Shown piece after piece: positions 10,547 through 22,724 of a stretch of DNA of 64,000 nucleotides. A model generated the notes under the pieces. That model searched no databases, had not been told where the DNA came from, and saw nothing but the letters and a program-made list of their open reading frames with translations. How positions within the stretch are numbered: position 1 is the first letter of the stretch; each line of letters opens with the position of its first letter. Source of the stretch: Immersiella caudata (taxonomy: Eukaryota; Ascomycota; Sordariomycetes; Sordariales; Lasiosphaeriaceae); contig JAULSU010000004.1 of the NCBI GenBank assembly GCA_030512335.1, positions 1,488,001 through 1,552,000 on the forward strand, in the 5' to 3' direction. The translations under genes were made by a program, and so were the position numbers.

Positions 10547-12639
10547 GCGTGCGCTGGATGGTGGTTGTGCCGGCCTGTCGTTTCTGTCGTCGGATCATGA
10601 CTTTCATCTGAAGGCACCAGTGCTGCTCGAGCCAGATGCTTAGGGTTGATAGAGACGGTGGTGATATTACTTTTGCTCCCTTTTGCGAAGACGATAATGA
10701 GATGGATCTTGGGCTGGTGATTGATTGAGTTGGGTCGAACGTTTGGTAAGGCAACTGTCGATAGCATTGTACAGGTAGTGAAAATTGTATAGGTGGATAT
10801 GCACACCTACTTTTGCATCAATGATCTCCACGGAATTTGCGGGGAAGTGACAATGCAAGTTCGGAACTGCGGTACGACACCTGGCTGGAGTCGACAACTT
10901 TTGTTGCGGACAAGTTATTGTGTACCTTGTGTTCCGTTGTGGATGAATTTCTCCGCTGCAACGGTGAGATTCGGGGCTCGGCACCTCAGGACGCTGTGAC
11001 GGGCGTGGCAAATCCGGACTATCGAATGCCTGAGCGGTCTATCGGATACTGGTCAATAGGGCAGTGCCTGAGCGAAGAATGGGATGAGGATCTGGACGCT
11101 TTAACCGCATCAACGGATTGGGTTGCGACCTTGACAGTGCAACGGTGGCGTCCAGGTGATTCGACGGCTGTGCCACGTGCCAATTATGCCGCAGACAGGG
11201 ATAGGGGGGTCTCGGCTCTGCAGGGGTTTGACGGTCTGGGCAGCGGGAAGATGCGGTGGACGCATCCCCAAGCCGTGTTGAGGCTGCCCTCCAGACAGCT
11301 GGACACAAGAGGCGTTGTCGCGAATATTGCTCGCCCTCCACCCACAAGTCTTTTCGTGTCAGCAATGCATCCTCGCTAAAGGGCATTGGCGAATCCCAGT
11401 CGAAGCAGCTAACAGCCAGGCGAGGCAACCTTGGAAGGCAGCCAGAAACGAGCCGGCCTGCGCAACAAATGGTCCAGCTCGTGGCGGGGGGTCCGCCCTG
11501 GATTTATCCAGCGCCCCGATATTCCAGCAGAAACGCCAGCACCACCAACAGTCAAGCCGGCTGGACATCGTCAGCAGACAGGTTCTCGTCTCCGGGCAGG
11601 CTACACAGCATCGCTGATTCTGGGACAACAACCGCATTGTTGCCGCCTTTCAGCCACGGAGCTGCACGTGTCGACGAACCAAGCGATTGGCTGGTGGTTT
11701 TGAGGGTGTCATCCAAGGGCCGAGACCTGGGTCTGGCTGGGTTCGGGTTTGGCCGATCCACGAGCTATGAAGCTACCCGCGTGCGTGAAAGGCAGCCCTG
11801 TAATACGAAAGCAATTGACGGCGCCTCGGCGGTGTCCGTTCGTTGCGAACCGGTGAGTCGAAATGGTGCCACCCGTTGGGTGTTCTGTGCCGCTTCAACT
11901 CAAACGGCGACGACTGCGGCATCGCACAGAGCGGTTGAGAGCCAGAGGCAATTCCAAGACATGCAGTGACACCTCGCTGTCGCACTAACAAAAGTCTGCC
12001 CTTGATCCACTGATAGACACCTGCGAATGCCGTATTTGAAGTTGGAGGCCGAGCTCTTCGCCGAGGCCGTGGGGTGAACCGAAAGCCTCCTGAATTGCGC
12101 AGGCTCGGATGTGGATGCGGGTGATGCCTTTTTGTGACTGGTCTGACGGTGCAACTGGAGCAGCTGACGATAAGGAGACGGACCCCCTGGAAATCTGGCA
12201 CGCACCAGGGTGGAGTGTGCTCAGCATTCCCACATGGCACCTGCACCACACGCAGGCTGCAGAAGTCAACGACCGCCAACCCTCCACTCTCCCCGTTCCC
12301 TCCCGTCACCTACCCCCCAAATCCCCATTTCTCCGGACCAAACCTCCTCTACACCACTCCGTCCTTCGTCCCAGCCCGACCGCCCTGCAGCCGTCTGCGA
12401 TTGACTTCAACCCGTCTCCCCGCAGGCTTCTGCCGACTGAACTCTGTCCTGTCGAATTCACCTGGATTCCGAATTTTCACATCTCGTATCCGACATTTGC
12501 AGGCGACGCTACGCCCCAGCTTGGCCTTTGTGCGCATCCCGGCCGTGTTTCAGGCTTGCGCCCCCCAGCAACGACAGGTCGACGACCAACGAAAGCAGCA
12601 GCTGAGCAAACAGGAACAAAGAGAGCGAAAACAGTCAAA
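10547..12639. other. 2.1 kb without a supportable gene
   Basis: The longest open frames, 10837-11379 and 11256-11969, lack a proper ATG start or any domain and have atypical composition. Probably intergenic plus the long 5' leader of the gene at 12640. Confidence 0.45.
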
Positions 12640-13137
12640 ATGCCCGCCTCTCTGGACTCGTCCCGCCCCATCATGGCTCCTTCCGTACGTTCCCAATCTC
12701 TTGCATCGTCCGACCCCTCTGCATTACTCACCATGTTGGCCCCGCAAACGGCCGTGGAATGCGAACTCAGCGACTTCAACCCATCACCACCCAAGCCGGT
12801 TCGGATTGCTAACATCATGCTCGCTCCTCGACAGAACCGTACCTCTGTACGATACAGCACTTACAGTGTTTCGCCCTCGGTGGCCCCCACCGTCGCCACG
12901 GGCGACAGCGCGACCGCCGAGATTCGGGACATTGAGAAGGGCCTCGACCGGATGGAGAACAAGGCGCTCGCCCAGCAGCGCGTGGTGCTCAGTGAGGAGA
13001 AGGTCGCCAACATGTCGAAGCTGGCACTGGGAGCCAAACTGGACAGAGCCTTAGGCAGACGGATGAGCAGCCAGGACGCTGTCATGCGGACACGGAAGCC
13101 CGCTCCCATCCTCAGCGAGAAGGAGATCAAAGTTTGA
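12640..13137 (+). CDS. Conserved-looking small fungal protein, 115 aa (165 if intron retained)
   Basis: The ATG at 12640 opens MPASLDSSRPIMAPS; exons 12640-12684 and 12835-13137. The intron has GTACGT, GCTAAC and CAG, and is exactly 150 nt with no stop, so both spliced and retained forms stay in frame. The C-terminal half is a charged helical segment (around DIEKGLDRMENKALAQQRV) that looks coiled-coil-like, then RTRKPAPILSEKEIKV. No named domain is recognised. A further upstream in-frame start would extend it by 177 residues of low-complexity sequence, which I judge to be leader sequence. Confidence 0.6.
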   Translation: MPASLDSSRPIMAPSVRSQSLASSDPSALLTMLAPQTAVECELSDFNPSPPKPVRIANIMLAPRQNRTSVRYSTYSVSPSVAPTVATGDSATAEIRDIEKGLDRMENKALAQQRVVLSEEKVANMSKLALGAKLDRALGRRMSSQDAVMRTRKPAPILSEKEIKV

Positions 13138-13792
13138 GTCAGCACATCCGATAGTCATTTGAGGGTGACCGCTGTCGAAGGCGACGCCGCTGCCGGAAGA
13201 GGCCATTGTCTGGAATGCCTTCACCGCCGTCCCGTCGCCTCGCAATCAATCACCCCAGTTCCCTGCGGATCAATCACCACCCACAAGCCAGTTGGCAGAA
13301 CGAAAGTTCGAGTATGGAGTGGACGGTATTTTCATGAGCGAGTCCAGGTTTCTGTTGTTGGGTTTCTTTCACGGGCATCATTGCGGGGTATCGGCATCAT
13401 TCTCGAGGCGGAAAGGCGGGGTCACATCACCGGCAAGCAAGTATAGCAGTCACGCGCAGCACACAGTAATGCTTGCGAGTTGGGAAGGATAGAGTGATTT
13501 CGGAAGGTGTTCGGACAATCAGTGTATGAGAACTAGGCTGGAAAGGGGCACCAAACGCTCCGATATCAAGGTTTCTTTGGCTACGATGATTGAATAAGTA
13601 CGCGTCACCATATCCATATGTACAGGCAAGCGGTTATCCCATTCCTCCTTATCCTCCCTGACGCCGTCAACGCAGCCCATATGTCAAATGCAAGTATAAA
13701 ACACAACCCGCTGGCCAGCCATCAACCCTCCAGGCCAACAGCTCTGGCCATCAGATCTCTATGTCGCCCTGCGACCCTTCACCGCCTCTGCT
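13138..13792. other. Intergenic between convergent genes
   Basis: The 3' flanks of the 115-aa gene and sec72; nothing further seen. Confidence 0.5.
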
Positions 13793-14410
13793 TCATGCCT
13801 CAGCAACCTTCGTCGCCGCAATCTTGCTCTCAATCTCCTCAAGCAGCACCACCAAATCCTTCTCCTCCCCCTCCACCTCAAGCCCCTTCCCAACCCACTC
13901 TTTTGCCTCCTCCAACCGTCCCATCTCCACCAACGCCTTCCCCCGCCTAAACCAAGCCTTTGCATTCCCCTGCCTCTTCGCCTCCACGCTGGCCTCCGCA
14001 TCCGCTGCCGCCTCGGGCCAGTTCTGCATATGCATGTGCGCCTGCGCGCGGTTGCTATACAGCTGATGCACCTCCTCCCTCACCAGCTGGCTCGGCTCCC
14101 ACGCCGGCCGCGTCAGCGCCATTTGCAGTCCCAGCGTGTAGAACTTGATCGCCTCGGCATACTTTTGGTTGCGGTACATGCTGTTACCATTCTCGCGGAG
14201 CTTGGTGACGTTGGCGGAGCGCTTGGGGTTTACCGGGATGGGAGGCGGCGGGATGACGTGCGGTGCGTCGAGGGTGCGCAGGGAGCGGTGCAGGTTGTTG
14301 AGGGCTTCGAGTTCGGCTTGGAGGGCGCGTGAGGAGGAGGTAGCGGCGATGGCTTTGGATTGTGGGTCGATTGTGAGGGGGAGGAGGGAGAATGTGTCTA
14401 GGTCGGACAT
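13793..14410 (-). CDS. SEC72: Sec72-like subunit of the Sec62/63 ER translocation complex
   Basis: TPR protein of the post-translational ER protein import complex, which docks cytosolic Hsp70 at the membrane. Single exon, 205 aa. Residues 1-65 are the family N-terminal segment, ending in a Pro-rich bridge (PPPPIPVNPKRS). TPR units follow from about residue 70 (KLRENGNSMYRNQKYAEAI), then LYSNRAQAHMHMQNWPEAA and AWFRRGKALVEMGRLEEA. Length and order match fungal Sec72. No membrane segment, as expected, because Sec72 is peripheral. Other TPR cochaperones such as Sgt1 or Tom70 differ in length and in the proline bridge. Confidence 0.85.
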   Translation of the reverse strand: MSDLDTFSLLPLTIDPQSKAIAATSSSRALQAELEALNNLHRSLRTLDAPHVIPPPPIPVNPKRSANVTKLRENGNSMYRNQKYAEAIKFYTLGLQMALTRPAWEPSQLVREEVHQLYSNRAQAHMHMQNWPEAAADAEASVEAKRQGNAKAWFRRGKALVEMGRLEEAKEWVGKGLEVEGEEKDLVVLLEEIESKIAATKVAEA

Positions 14411-15216
14411 TGTGGCGGTTTGGTTTTGTGTGCTGCTGGGTGCGGTTGGGGTTTGTGATCGCAGTGGTAGAATGTAGTCGGGAGGATGCTGTTAGAGGCG
14501 GGACAGCGAGGCTCGTTCGATGGCAATATTATGCGCGGAGGTTGGAGCTTCCAGGCGCAATCGTCGCGGTATCGTCTGGCTCTCCGTATCGGTGGGTTTA
14601 GGTGGTGCGCTGGTCTGGGGATGGACTAATAAAGGCCGTGAAAGGACACATCCGTTTGGGGTGAGCTGGCAACAACCCCAGCACCGAGCGGAAATTCTTA
14701 TCTTATCGGGGCTTGCAGCTGGGGAGCATGACTAAGCGGCTGGCCTGAAAACGAAGACCCACCTTCCCTTGTTTACCCCTTGCCCCTTTTCATCGCAATC
14801 ACGCCGAGCGTCACGAAAGAGATGACCTTTGACGACAGAAGCAAGGAAATACATGGCAATTATATTAAGTGCCTCTAACAAATCATGCCGCATAGAAAGC
14901 CCGCCAAGGTGATACATCAATATGTGAATTGCTTGAATCGACACTTCTTCCTTTTGAACGCCTCACCGGCCCCGTAGTGAACTGGTACTGGAATTGACAA
15001 ACCACAAACCACACAGTAACGAAAACCACCAACCTGGCCAATGAAGCGGCCTTTGGACAGTGAAGAGTCGTAAAATCATGATCCGCCAAAAAATAAAATT
15101 TAAAATTTAAAATTTAAATTTCTTTACAACGCGATCTTGACAGAACTGCTATGTACCGGGTACTCGCAGCGATCCAAGAGGCCGCTGTCGGATGTCAACG
15201 CGCTGGGCCGTGACCC
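14411..15216. other. Intergenic; AT-rich repeat stretch
   Basis: Upstream of sec72 and downstream of the regulator. An AT-only stretch of AAATTT/TTTAAA steps lies at 15091-15121. No gene is supported. Confidence 0.5.
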
Positions 15217-18053
15217 TTACCTACGCTTTGGCTTCCGCCTACGACAAGAGAGATGAGGAGTATCTCTGCCAACACTTGGCTTTTCGCGCGCAAAGATCTC
15301 TGGGGGTGCCCACTTGTAGTCACTTGGCGACGTCGATCTGAACATCTGCGAGACCCAAAACATGGAGTTATCCCAGCAACCTTCGCCGGGAGTGGTCGGT
15401 ATCTCGTCAACTTCAGCATAGTCAGCGTTTGTCACGAGAGCCGTGGTGGTATCAGGAACGTACGTTCTAGCCGAAGATCCAGGACCGTATGCTTGACGAA
15501 GTTGACCTCCTCAGGGTTCAGCCACTTCAACGCCGTCTTTCCCGGCGATTCCCACTCCTTCATGTCCAGGAGGTCAACCCTCTTAAAGTAGTGCCAATGC
15601 ATGAGTATGACGACTCCCGCCCAGTGCAGGTCTTCGACAAACCCCGCTAGATGACTTGTGCCATACCTAGACTCCTGAGAAACAATTCAGTGCTGTTCGT
15701 TGACAATGGATCTGACAGAGGTCTTACCAGAGGTTTGCCTCCGGAATTGGCGTGTGCCCAGCGATGCCTATCTTCAGAAGCGGAGCCCACGAGGTCAAGA
15801 AACAGGAAGGTCACCAGATAAGCAGTGAACCAAGCCCCCATGTTCTTGGAGGTGAGAACCTTTTCCAACAGCTTCAGGACCTTGGGGAAGAGACGCTTGT
15901 AAATCCGTACGTGGCGAATGCTATCGAATTGCGCGACAATCATGCGTGGCATGTTTGGCGCCGTTCCTTTGGGGAAGGCAGAGGCTTGGACGTGTATCGG
16001 CTCCAAACCTTCAGACCCCTCCCCAGAGAGCGTTGAGGTTCCTATCCCATGTCCTGCGAAGATATGTAAGCAAAGGCCATACAAGCAACAGTGTGGCACG
16101 TACGTATGGCAAACCAGAGGCGAACCGCTTCGAGCAAGAGCTCCTTCTGATCATTTGGTCGGATCTCCTGCCCTTGTTTGCGCTTGACGGTGACGGTTTC
16201 CTGGTCGACTACTGCGTTAGCCATTTAACACAACGGACTGTAGAACTCAGTGGCGCGTACTGTTAGGGCGTCGCAGTATTTTGCGATCATTTCGAAAGTT
16301 CGACGGATGATTACCGGTACATCCACATTCTCTGCTGCCTCCAAGAGGCCGTTCAAAGCGCGCTCTTGAATATATTTGTCGAATTCCTCTGATGTCTTCT
16401 TTATGCTTGCCAGACAGTATGGCGGTAGCGGCACCTCTCTTGGAACACCATCATCATCCAAAAATCGCCGAACCAGGATGTCGTCTGGGCTTGGCTGAAA
16501 AAGTCGAACTTCGAGCTTGATGGCCGTCTTCGCAAAGTCTGAGGTCATGTAAACAACATGTTGCTCGCCAATCCCTTCAATGTCCACAAGCTCCTCGTGG
16601 GTGAAGCGCTTCGTATAGCCAAGGCCACCACAGCGGTACAGCAGGATCTCGGTCAACTTATAGCGAAAGCACGGCAGATTGTGAATTGTTTTTTTAGTGC
16701 CCTTTTTGACCCCTTGGCAAGTAGTGCAAGGCGCAAGCGGGTTGCCGGGGTCGTCTTTGTTCGGCTCACACTTGACATCGTCAGTACTCTGACTGTTGAG
16801 AGTTTGAGGGTACAAACCTTTGCACGCTGGTTATGACAACGCAGGCAGGCTCCCATTCTTCGAGTTTCACAGATCCGGGTCTTCGTGTCTGGATCTAATG
16901 GACGCGGAGTTCTAATTTTCGGCCGCGGTTTGGGGGGGCCTTCGGCCACTCTGGGCGTTGTGTCATTTCGTGCCAGCTCCTGCCCGAGCTTGGCATCCTT
17001 CCCAGTCGGGCCCGCTTGGGGGCCCGCTTGCCCTTGTGACTGAGGCTCTCGAAAAGAAGGTTCAGTCTGATCGTTCGTTGCTGCTGACCAGCGCTCCCCG
17101 GAGTCGGGTGGTGACGTAGCGCGGAACTTGATCTCAGCATTGTCGTGGGGCGGAGGGGAGGAAAGGGTCCTGGAACTAAACACTCTTGCTGTGTCGGGCG
17201 ACGGGACGGCGTTGACAGGTTGGAAGTGGAAATCTGCCGCGCGGGCCTGTTCCATGGTCACTGCAGATGGTGCTTGGCCGCCTTGGTTCCTCCGAAGGAA
17301 AGGCCCATACCCATAATATGCGAACGCAGAGTCGGCAGGTGTTTTGGGAAACGGCGACGAGTTAGTGGAGACACCGCTTGAGTTGAGCGGCGACGGTGGA
17401 AACGGTGACTGCGGGTGGCCGGCCGGGGCGGCGGGCAAGTAGCATCGTCCCAAGGCGTTTTGCTGTCGAAAGTCGCCCATAGACACTGCGGGCGGCAGAC
17501 CAGTAGTCCACGTATGGTTACACACAGGCAGACCGTCGGTCCGAGGGCAGACCGTCGGGGATGGGAATCCAGCCGTTCCTCTGTCGAATCCCGTGTTGAA
17601 CATCTGAGGCGCTACCGAGTCCGGAGGCCAAAAGCCATGCGACTCGCCACGTGGCTGTGGGCCGGCAGGTGAGAATTCGGAAGGGGAATCGCCAGTAGTG
17701 AAGGAGCCGGGAGAGATGACAGTTGGTTCGGAGACCGCAAACCGGCCGGGAACCGGAACGGACTGTGACGGGAAAACATCGAAATACTGGACTGGGGCCG
17801 CCTTACCAGGAGGTTCTACCACTGTCTCCCGTACTGCATAACGGCCTGCATCATGTTGTGCTGAGTAACCTACGCCATGAATTTCCGGAAGGTAGCTCGG
17901 CAACCATTCACTACCTTCGGCTGGCTCGGCTCCGGCTCTACGGGGATCCACGCCGCGATGATCTCCACCCTCCAGCTGGCGCCGCTTGGCCTCGGGTATA
18001 CCTTCGTCATCCTGGTCGATGTAATAACGGAAGCCGTGGGACGTTCCTCGGTG
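15217..18053 (-). CDS. Large fungal regulator with central Zn2Cys6-type cluster (5' exon unresolved)
   Basis: Putative DNA-binding transcription factor. Exons on the minus strand: 16818-18053, 16261-16770, 16104-16200, 15728-16053, 15464-15674 and 15217-15410; introns of 47-60 bp with canonical signals. All phases fit and give 857 aa plus an unresolved first exon that must join in phase 0 at 18053. The first 400 residues are Pro/Ser/Gly-rich. The cluster is created by splicing: CLRCHNQRAK, then CEPN, then PCTTC and LPC. The downstream region has the pattern of this family (LWFAIRHGIGT, FTAYLVTFLFLDL, HYFKRVDLL) and ends CRRRKPKRR. The intron 16201-16260 must use its second AG; the first gives an immediate stop. 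Its target genes are unknown. Confidence 0.82.
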
Positions 18054-21000
18054 CTAGACGAGATTTGTCAGCCTGAGATGTGCCAAGACCGAGTAGAGTC
18101 AACGAAACGGAAACCAACGTCAGTTGTTGACAAGTCTGCGAAGTGCACCGATTCATCGCCCGTCGCGGTACCATACAAACTTCCCAGGGCTGCTCCTGTC
18201 ATATCCGGAGGTGGATGTGTCCCAGTACGTGACACATGCGGGGGTGCTAATGCAACGAGTGAGCGGTGGTCCTATCACACTCGGTCCGGAGCCTCGGCGT
18301 ACACCAAAGGACGGCCCCGGTCCCCTTATGCGAGAGCCTGGGTCTCCTGGCAAGAGGGCCGCTGTTGTCCAAGGGCAGGCGACGCAGAGGCAAGAGAGCT
18401 GTGGCAGGAAGGCCAAGCCGGTGAAACGTGGGTGGCCGTCCACAGGTCCTGCTTGGGCGGCGGGGTTGGGTGGCACGACGGACCGTTTGACGCTGGATGG
18501 CGAAAAAAAAAAAAAAAAGGCTGGGTGGGGAACAAGCTGTCAACGCAGACGAACTCGTCGCCGCGTCACGATGACTGAGCTGTTTGCCCTGATTTGCTGG
18601 CAACCCCAGTAGAAGGCGGGGTTTCGGCGATACTTCCCCGCCCCTAGGAATGCGGACGGCGCGACAGCGAACCTGGCGAAAGGAGACCGGCGAGGAGCAA
18701 TTCCCAAGACGGCGGAGAAATCGACCAACACCAGGCCGGTGTCGACAGCCCCTCGCTTGGGTTGAGGTGGGGGTGCGTGGTCAAGACCTGGGACCGAGGC
18801 CGCCGCGGTTGACCGCCGGATGAGGGACGAGTCCGACGCGGCAATGCAATGAATGCTGCGGTCCGGCCTGCTGCGGGGACGCAGCCCCCACGAGATGGAA
18901 CGGTAGGAGATGGGCGCCGGAGTTACGAGCCAGTGGGTTCCGAAAAGAAGAGTCTGGGACAAAGACAAATGGACTTTGGGAGTTGGGAGTTAAGCACGGG
19001 AAGAGAAAAAAAAACTGACAGGACTTCCATGCCGTCAATCGGCAACCATCTCTTCGGCCCAAGACGGCACTGCTAGAGGGTGAGCACCCCCGCCTCAGGC
19101 CCGGCCAGACTCTCTCACCCCGCTTCACAAACAGAACAGTGCGCGCCACAGACGAGCCGTCGAGAGAGGAAAAAGCAAAAGTTCTAAGCTAGAGTTTGTG
19201 ACACTGCAACAAACCCCCGCCGTTTGTCGGCCTGATTTGCTGCGGCTCGGCCCCAACCCCCGCCCCTGGCGCCTTGCTTTCTTTTCTTACTGTTTTGGTG
19301 GATTGCGCCTTCCCAAGCGTATCACCTTCCATTGGACCAGACGCCCCAGATTTCCATTTGTCTCACAGCCAACACACCAGACACTGGCACGGTGCGCCCT
19401 CCGCCCCCCCGGATTTTGTCCCCGATCACCAGTGCTTGCGCCGCCGATCAGGGGACAAGTTGCTTTTGCCTGGCAAGGCGGCTCGAACTGCATTTCACGA
19501 AACCCCATAGCGGTCCTTTTCTGGGAAACTGTTCGCGTTTCCAGGCCGTGGCTGTTCGCATTCGGCTTCCAATGCGCATGCAGCACACCTCGCTCCGTCA
19601 CCACAAATCACAGCAAATCAGGATGTCTGGGGCCTGCAAACGCAAATCCCCTCTCCGGTCTCCCCCGGCTCGTTGACCTTGCACGCCTTGCTCTCACCAA
19701 GAAGCCGCTAAGCGGTGGCGCCATGCGGGCACAACATTTGAATGATGCCTGAGATCCTCGGCGTCTTCCTTCTGCACAAAGTATCCCTGCTTAGCTCATT
19801 TCCGAATGATAACTCACGGGCTTTGCGAGCAGAGCAGAATTCTCGGGTCTTGCTAAAACAAGACTATCGCGGGTCCAGCAAGGAGGTATGCTGCTTGTAA
19901 CTACACAGTAGAAGATCACCACCGCTGTCTAACTTCTCTATCTCAGCGAAATGCTGATGGCCAAGCCTGTAGCTCCGATGTGGGGGGTCTTGCAGCCCCG
20001 GATGCGAACGGTGCCCGTCGGGAACCTCAGCCGGACACACATTGGGCCCCGACCAGCTTGGCTTCGACGAGGTGTGATCCCTCATTAATTAGTCAACATG
20101 ATTCTTGTTGCAGTAGCCTCTATCTGGCACGGCGCAGAGCGTGTGCCGCCATTCCGTACGGGAGCGCCCGCTATAACTCCCATCTGGCATGGGTTGTGGG
20201 ATGAGCATGCCGACGGCATGCACACCTCTGCTCCGCGGCTGAACCCCCTCGCGGCGGAACTCCCTCACGGCGAATGTTCGATTACTGTATTCCCGGCTCG
20301 CTGAATCCTAAAACGACAGTGACTGGTTGTCTACTCGTCTGCTTGTTGACAACATTCTGGTCGTCTCGGCTTCTCTGCCGGCGTGGCGTGATCCCGACAG
20401 CAAGTAAGATCGAGGCATATCCGACGGGCCTTGTCTGTCGCAGGAGCGGGAAAGCCAGATTAAACAAACCCTCGCGTCGAACTCCTTTCTGCTGATCGTC
20501 CTGTCTTCTGCGGTTCCACCAAATTCTCATCCATCATATCAAACCTCGATCGATAATTTCCTGGTGCCTCGTCAACTACTTTCCAGAAAGGGGCGACGGA
20601 CACCGGGCCCTTGTATTGAGTGTGCCGCAGTCAGCAGAGAATATTAACTCGAACCTGTCCCGCCCTTTGTTCCTGTCTTCCTGTCAGATACTTTTCTCGT
20701 CTGACCTCGAAAGCTCATCAGCACTCTATTATTCGGCGAAGGGAAGGCGACCCTATGGCCCACTGAAGCTGTTCATGTTTCTGCCCACGTGTGGTTTCCT
20801 TTGATTCCTACCTGCGCGGTGCGACCACCTTCACTCCTCGATTCGACGACCCCGACGACCGAGCATGCACCTACTCTCTCTTTGGGGCGCGGGCCGCAGA
20901 CGACACGATACAGCTCTATCAGATTTAGCATCCTCCCCCTCGCGAGCGACCTTGAGCACCGACACGACACGGGGGCAGCTGTCCGCTCACTACTGGAGCG

Positions 21001-21338
21001 TCCGCGTCCGCGTCTCCCACACCACCGTCTCCCTATCCACTCCTCGATCTCAAGGATACCTCAGAGGAAGGCACCAGGAGGTATCAGGATGCCCACAACA
21101 TGAACCAATCAAACTTTAGGTTCCGGTCAAGACAAGAGTTTCTCGAGGGGACGACAAACTGACCCGTGCAGACCGTCGAGGTACAAAAATGGCTCTGGGG
21201 CTCCTTCGCGGAGATGACTTATTCGATCCAGAGACTCGCTCCTCGATCGTCTGAATATCCAATATCCACCTAGCAGCTTCGCGGCGCTCGAATCCTTATC
21301 AACAGGTACGACGTCAGTCCCTACCGAACCACCCCAAG
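18054..21338. other. 3.3 kb divergent upstream region
   Basis: Lies between the minus-strand regulator and the plus-strand dioxygenase. It holds the regulator's missing first exon (an ATG at 18167 on the minus strand is one candidate) and a 16-nt A tract at 18503-18518. The open frames inside are low complexity and unsupported. A long leader of the dioxygenase is likely. Confidence 0.45.
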
Positions 21339-22724
21339 ATGGCGAACACAACCCCCGAGATCATCACCCAAGAAATGATGGAAGTCCTGCGCCGTCATCC
21401 TTTGGCTTGGAAGCCAGAGGATTTCAGCGTCGACAACCCGAACTCTACCCCCGAGTACTTGCACGTCGTCGACGAAGACGGCATGGCGGAGGTTGATGCA
21501 GCGCTGGAGAAGTTCAAGGGCAAGCGGCTAAGCCTGAGTTGCCCTTTCCCACGCGCTGACCAGAAACAGAATTGGGACTCGACGGCGACGCAATCGGGAA
21601 GAATAATTTTCTTCTGCCCACACTTCGAACGAAGTTGGAGCAAGCCTGCCAAGATGTCCACAGCGGCAAAGGGGTTGCTGTTGTTCGAGGTATCCCCACA
21701 GCTGGTTACACCCCGGAAGATAGTCTTTCTGTTTTCCTCGGGGTGGCCGATTACATTGGTGACATCAGGGGAGTACAGGATAGGAAGGGGTCCATGGTCG
21801 GTAAGAATAACTTCCAACATATCCCCTCTTTGAATCTTATTCAAAGCTAACCGGCGTCCCACCAGCCCATATCACCGACGCAGGTTGGACCGTACCGCCA
21901 CAGCTTCGGCACGGCATCCACACCAACAGTAATCTGGAATGGCACTCCGACTGGGGCGTAGACATATTGGCGCTTCACGTCCGAGGGCTAGCTGCCAGGG
22001 GCGGTGACACGTTCGTGGCGTCCTCTTGGACCATCTGCTCCGAGCTTCTGGTGGCGCACCCAAAGGCGTTGGAAGTCTTGCAGAGCCCGACCTGGCCAGT
22101 TCAAGTGTGCGTGATTCTGGCTTGGTTTCTAGGAGAAAAGCTTGCTGATCAACCCACAGTTCTGGATCCCCGCCTCGTCACATTCTAATGCCGCTGGTCA
22201 AGGTTATAGGGGACAAACTATTCTTCGCTGTTGACCCTGGCCGACTTGGTCTCCATCCGGCCTCTGCCAGGGTCGCTGATTCTTTGGTTCCAGACTTGTC
22301 TTCTGAGCAACACGAAGCATTGGGCTTGCTCTCGGAGTTTGCTTCGAAGCACCAACTCCGCCTTGACCTCAGACCTGGCGACATGGTCTTCATCAACAAT
22401 TGGGCAGTTCTGCACGCACGAGACGCCTATGTCGATGAGGGCGGCGCAAGACGCCATCTTGTGCGGCTATGGCTTCGGAATTCCAGTCTGGGGTGGCCAG
22501 TGCCCGACTCCATGAAGGCGCCATGGGAAGCTGCCTTTGGCCCACTCGGAGACGGCAACCCCGTCTTCGTCAAGGGAGGTCGAACATCACATATTACTGA
22601 GCAGAACTATCCAGTGGTCCCGACGCGCGAATACGCTAAGCCCAAGTACACCGCGGGCTCAGCCTCGTTTATCCTGGAGGATAGCGAAGATGTCAACGCT
22701 GGCGGACCACAGGTTCAGATTTAG
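21339..22724 (+). CDS. TauD/TfdA-type Fe(II)/2-oxoglutarate dioxygenase
   Basis: Non-haem iron oxygenase of the clavaminate synthase-like fold. Exons 21339-21519, 21570-21800, 21866-22106 and 22160-22724; 405 aa. The metal triad is visible: His164 and Asp166 in WHSDWG, His303 in LHARD, and the 2-oxoglutarate-binding Arg in RRHLVRLWL. The first intron is GC-AG (G|GCAAGC); the only GT alternative would be a 32-nt intron, which is too short, and the GC splice gives the family-like EKFKELGLDG. The last intron uses the second of two overlapping donors. No targeting signal, so it is probably cytosolic. The substrate is unknown; taurine itself is only one possibility for this large fungal family. 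Confidence 0.88.

Noticed and set aside
10837..11379. 180-aa plus-strand frame
   Set aside because: Starts at TTG, no usable ATG near the start and no domain.
21538..21569. GT-AG alternative for the first dioxygenase intron
   Set aside because: Only 32 nt long, below the workable intron size, and gives a poorer family match than the GC donor.
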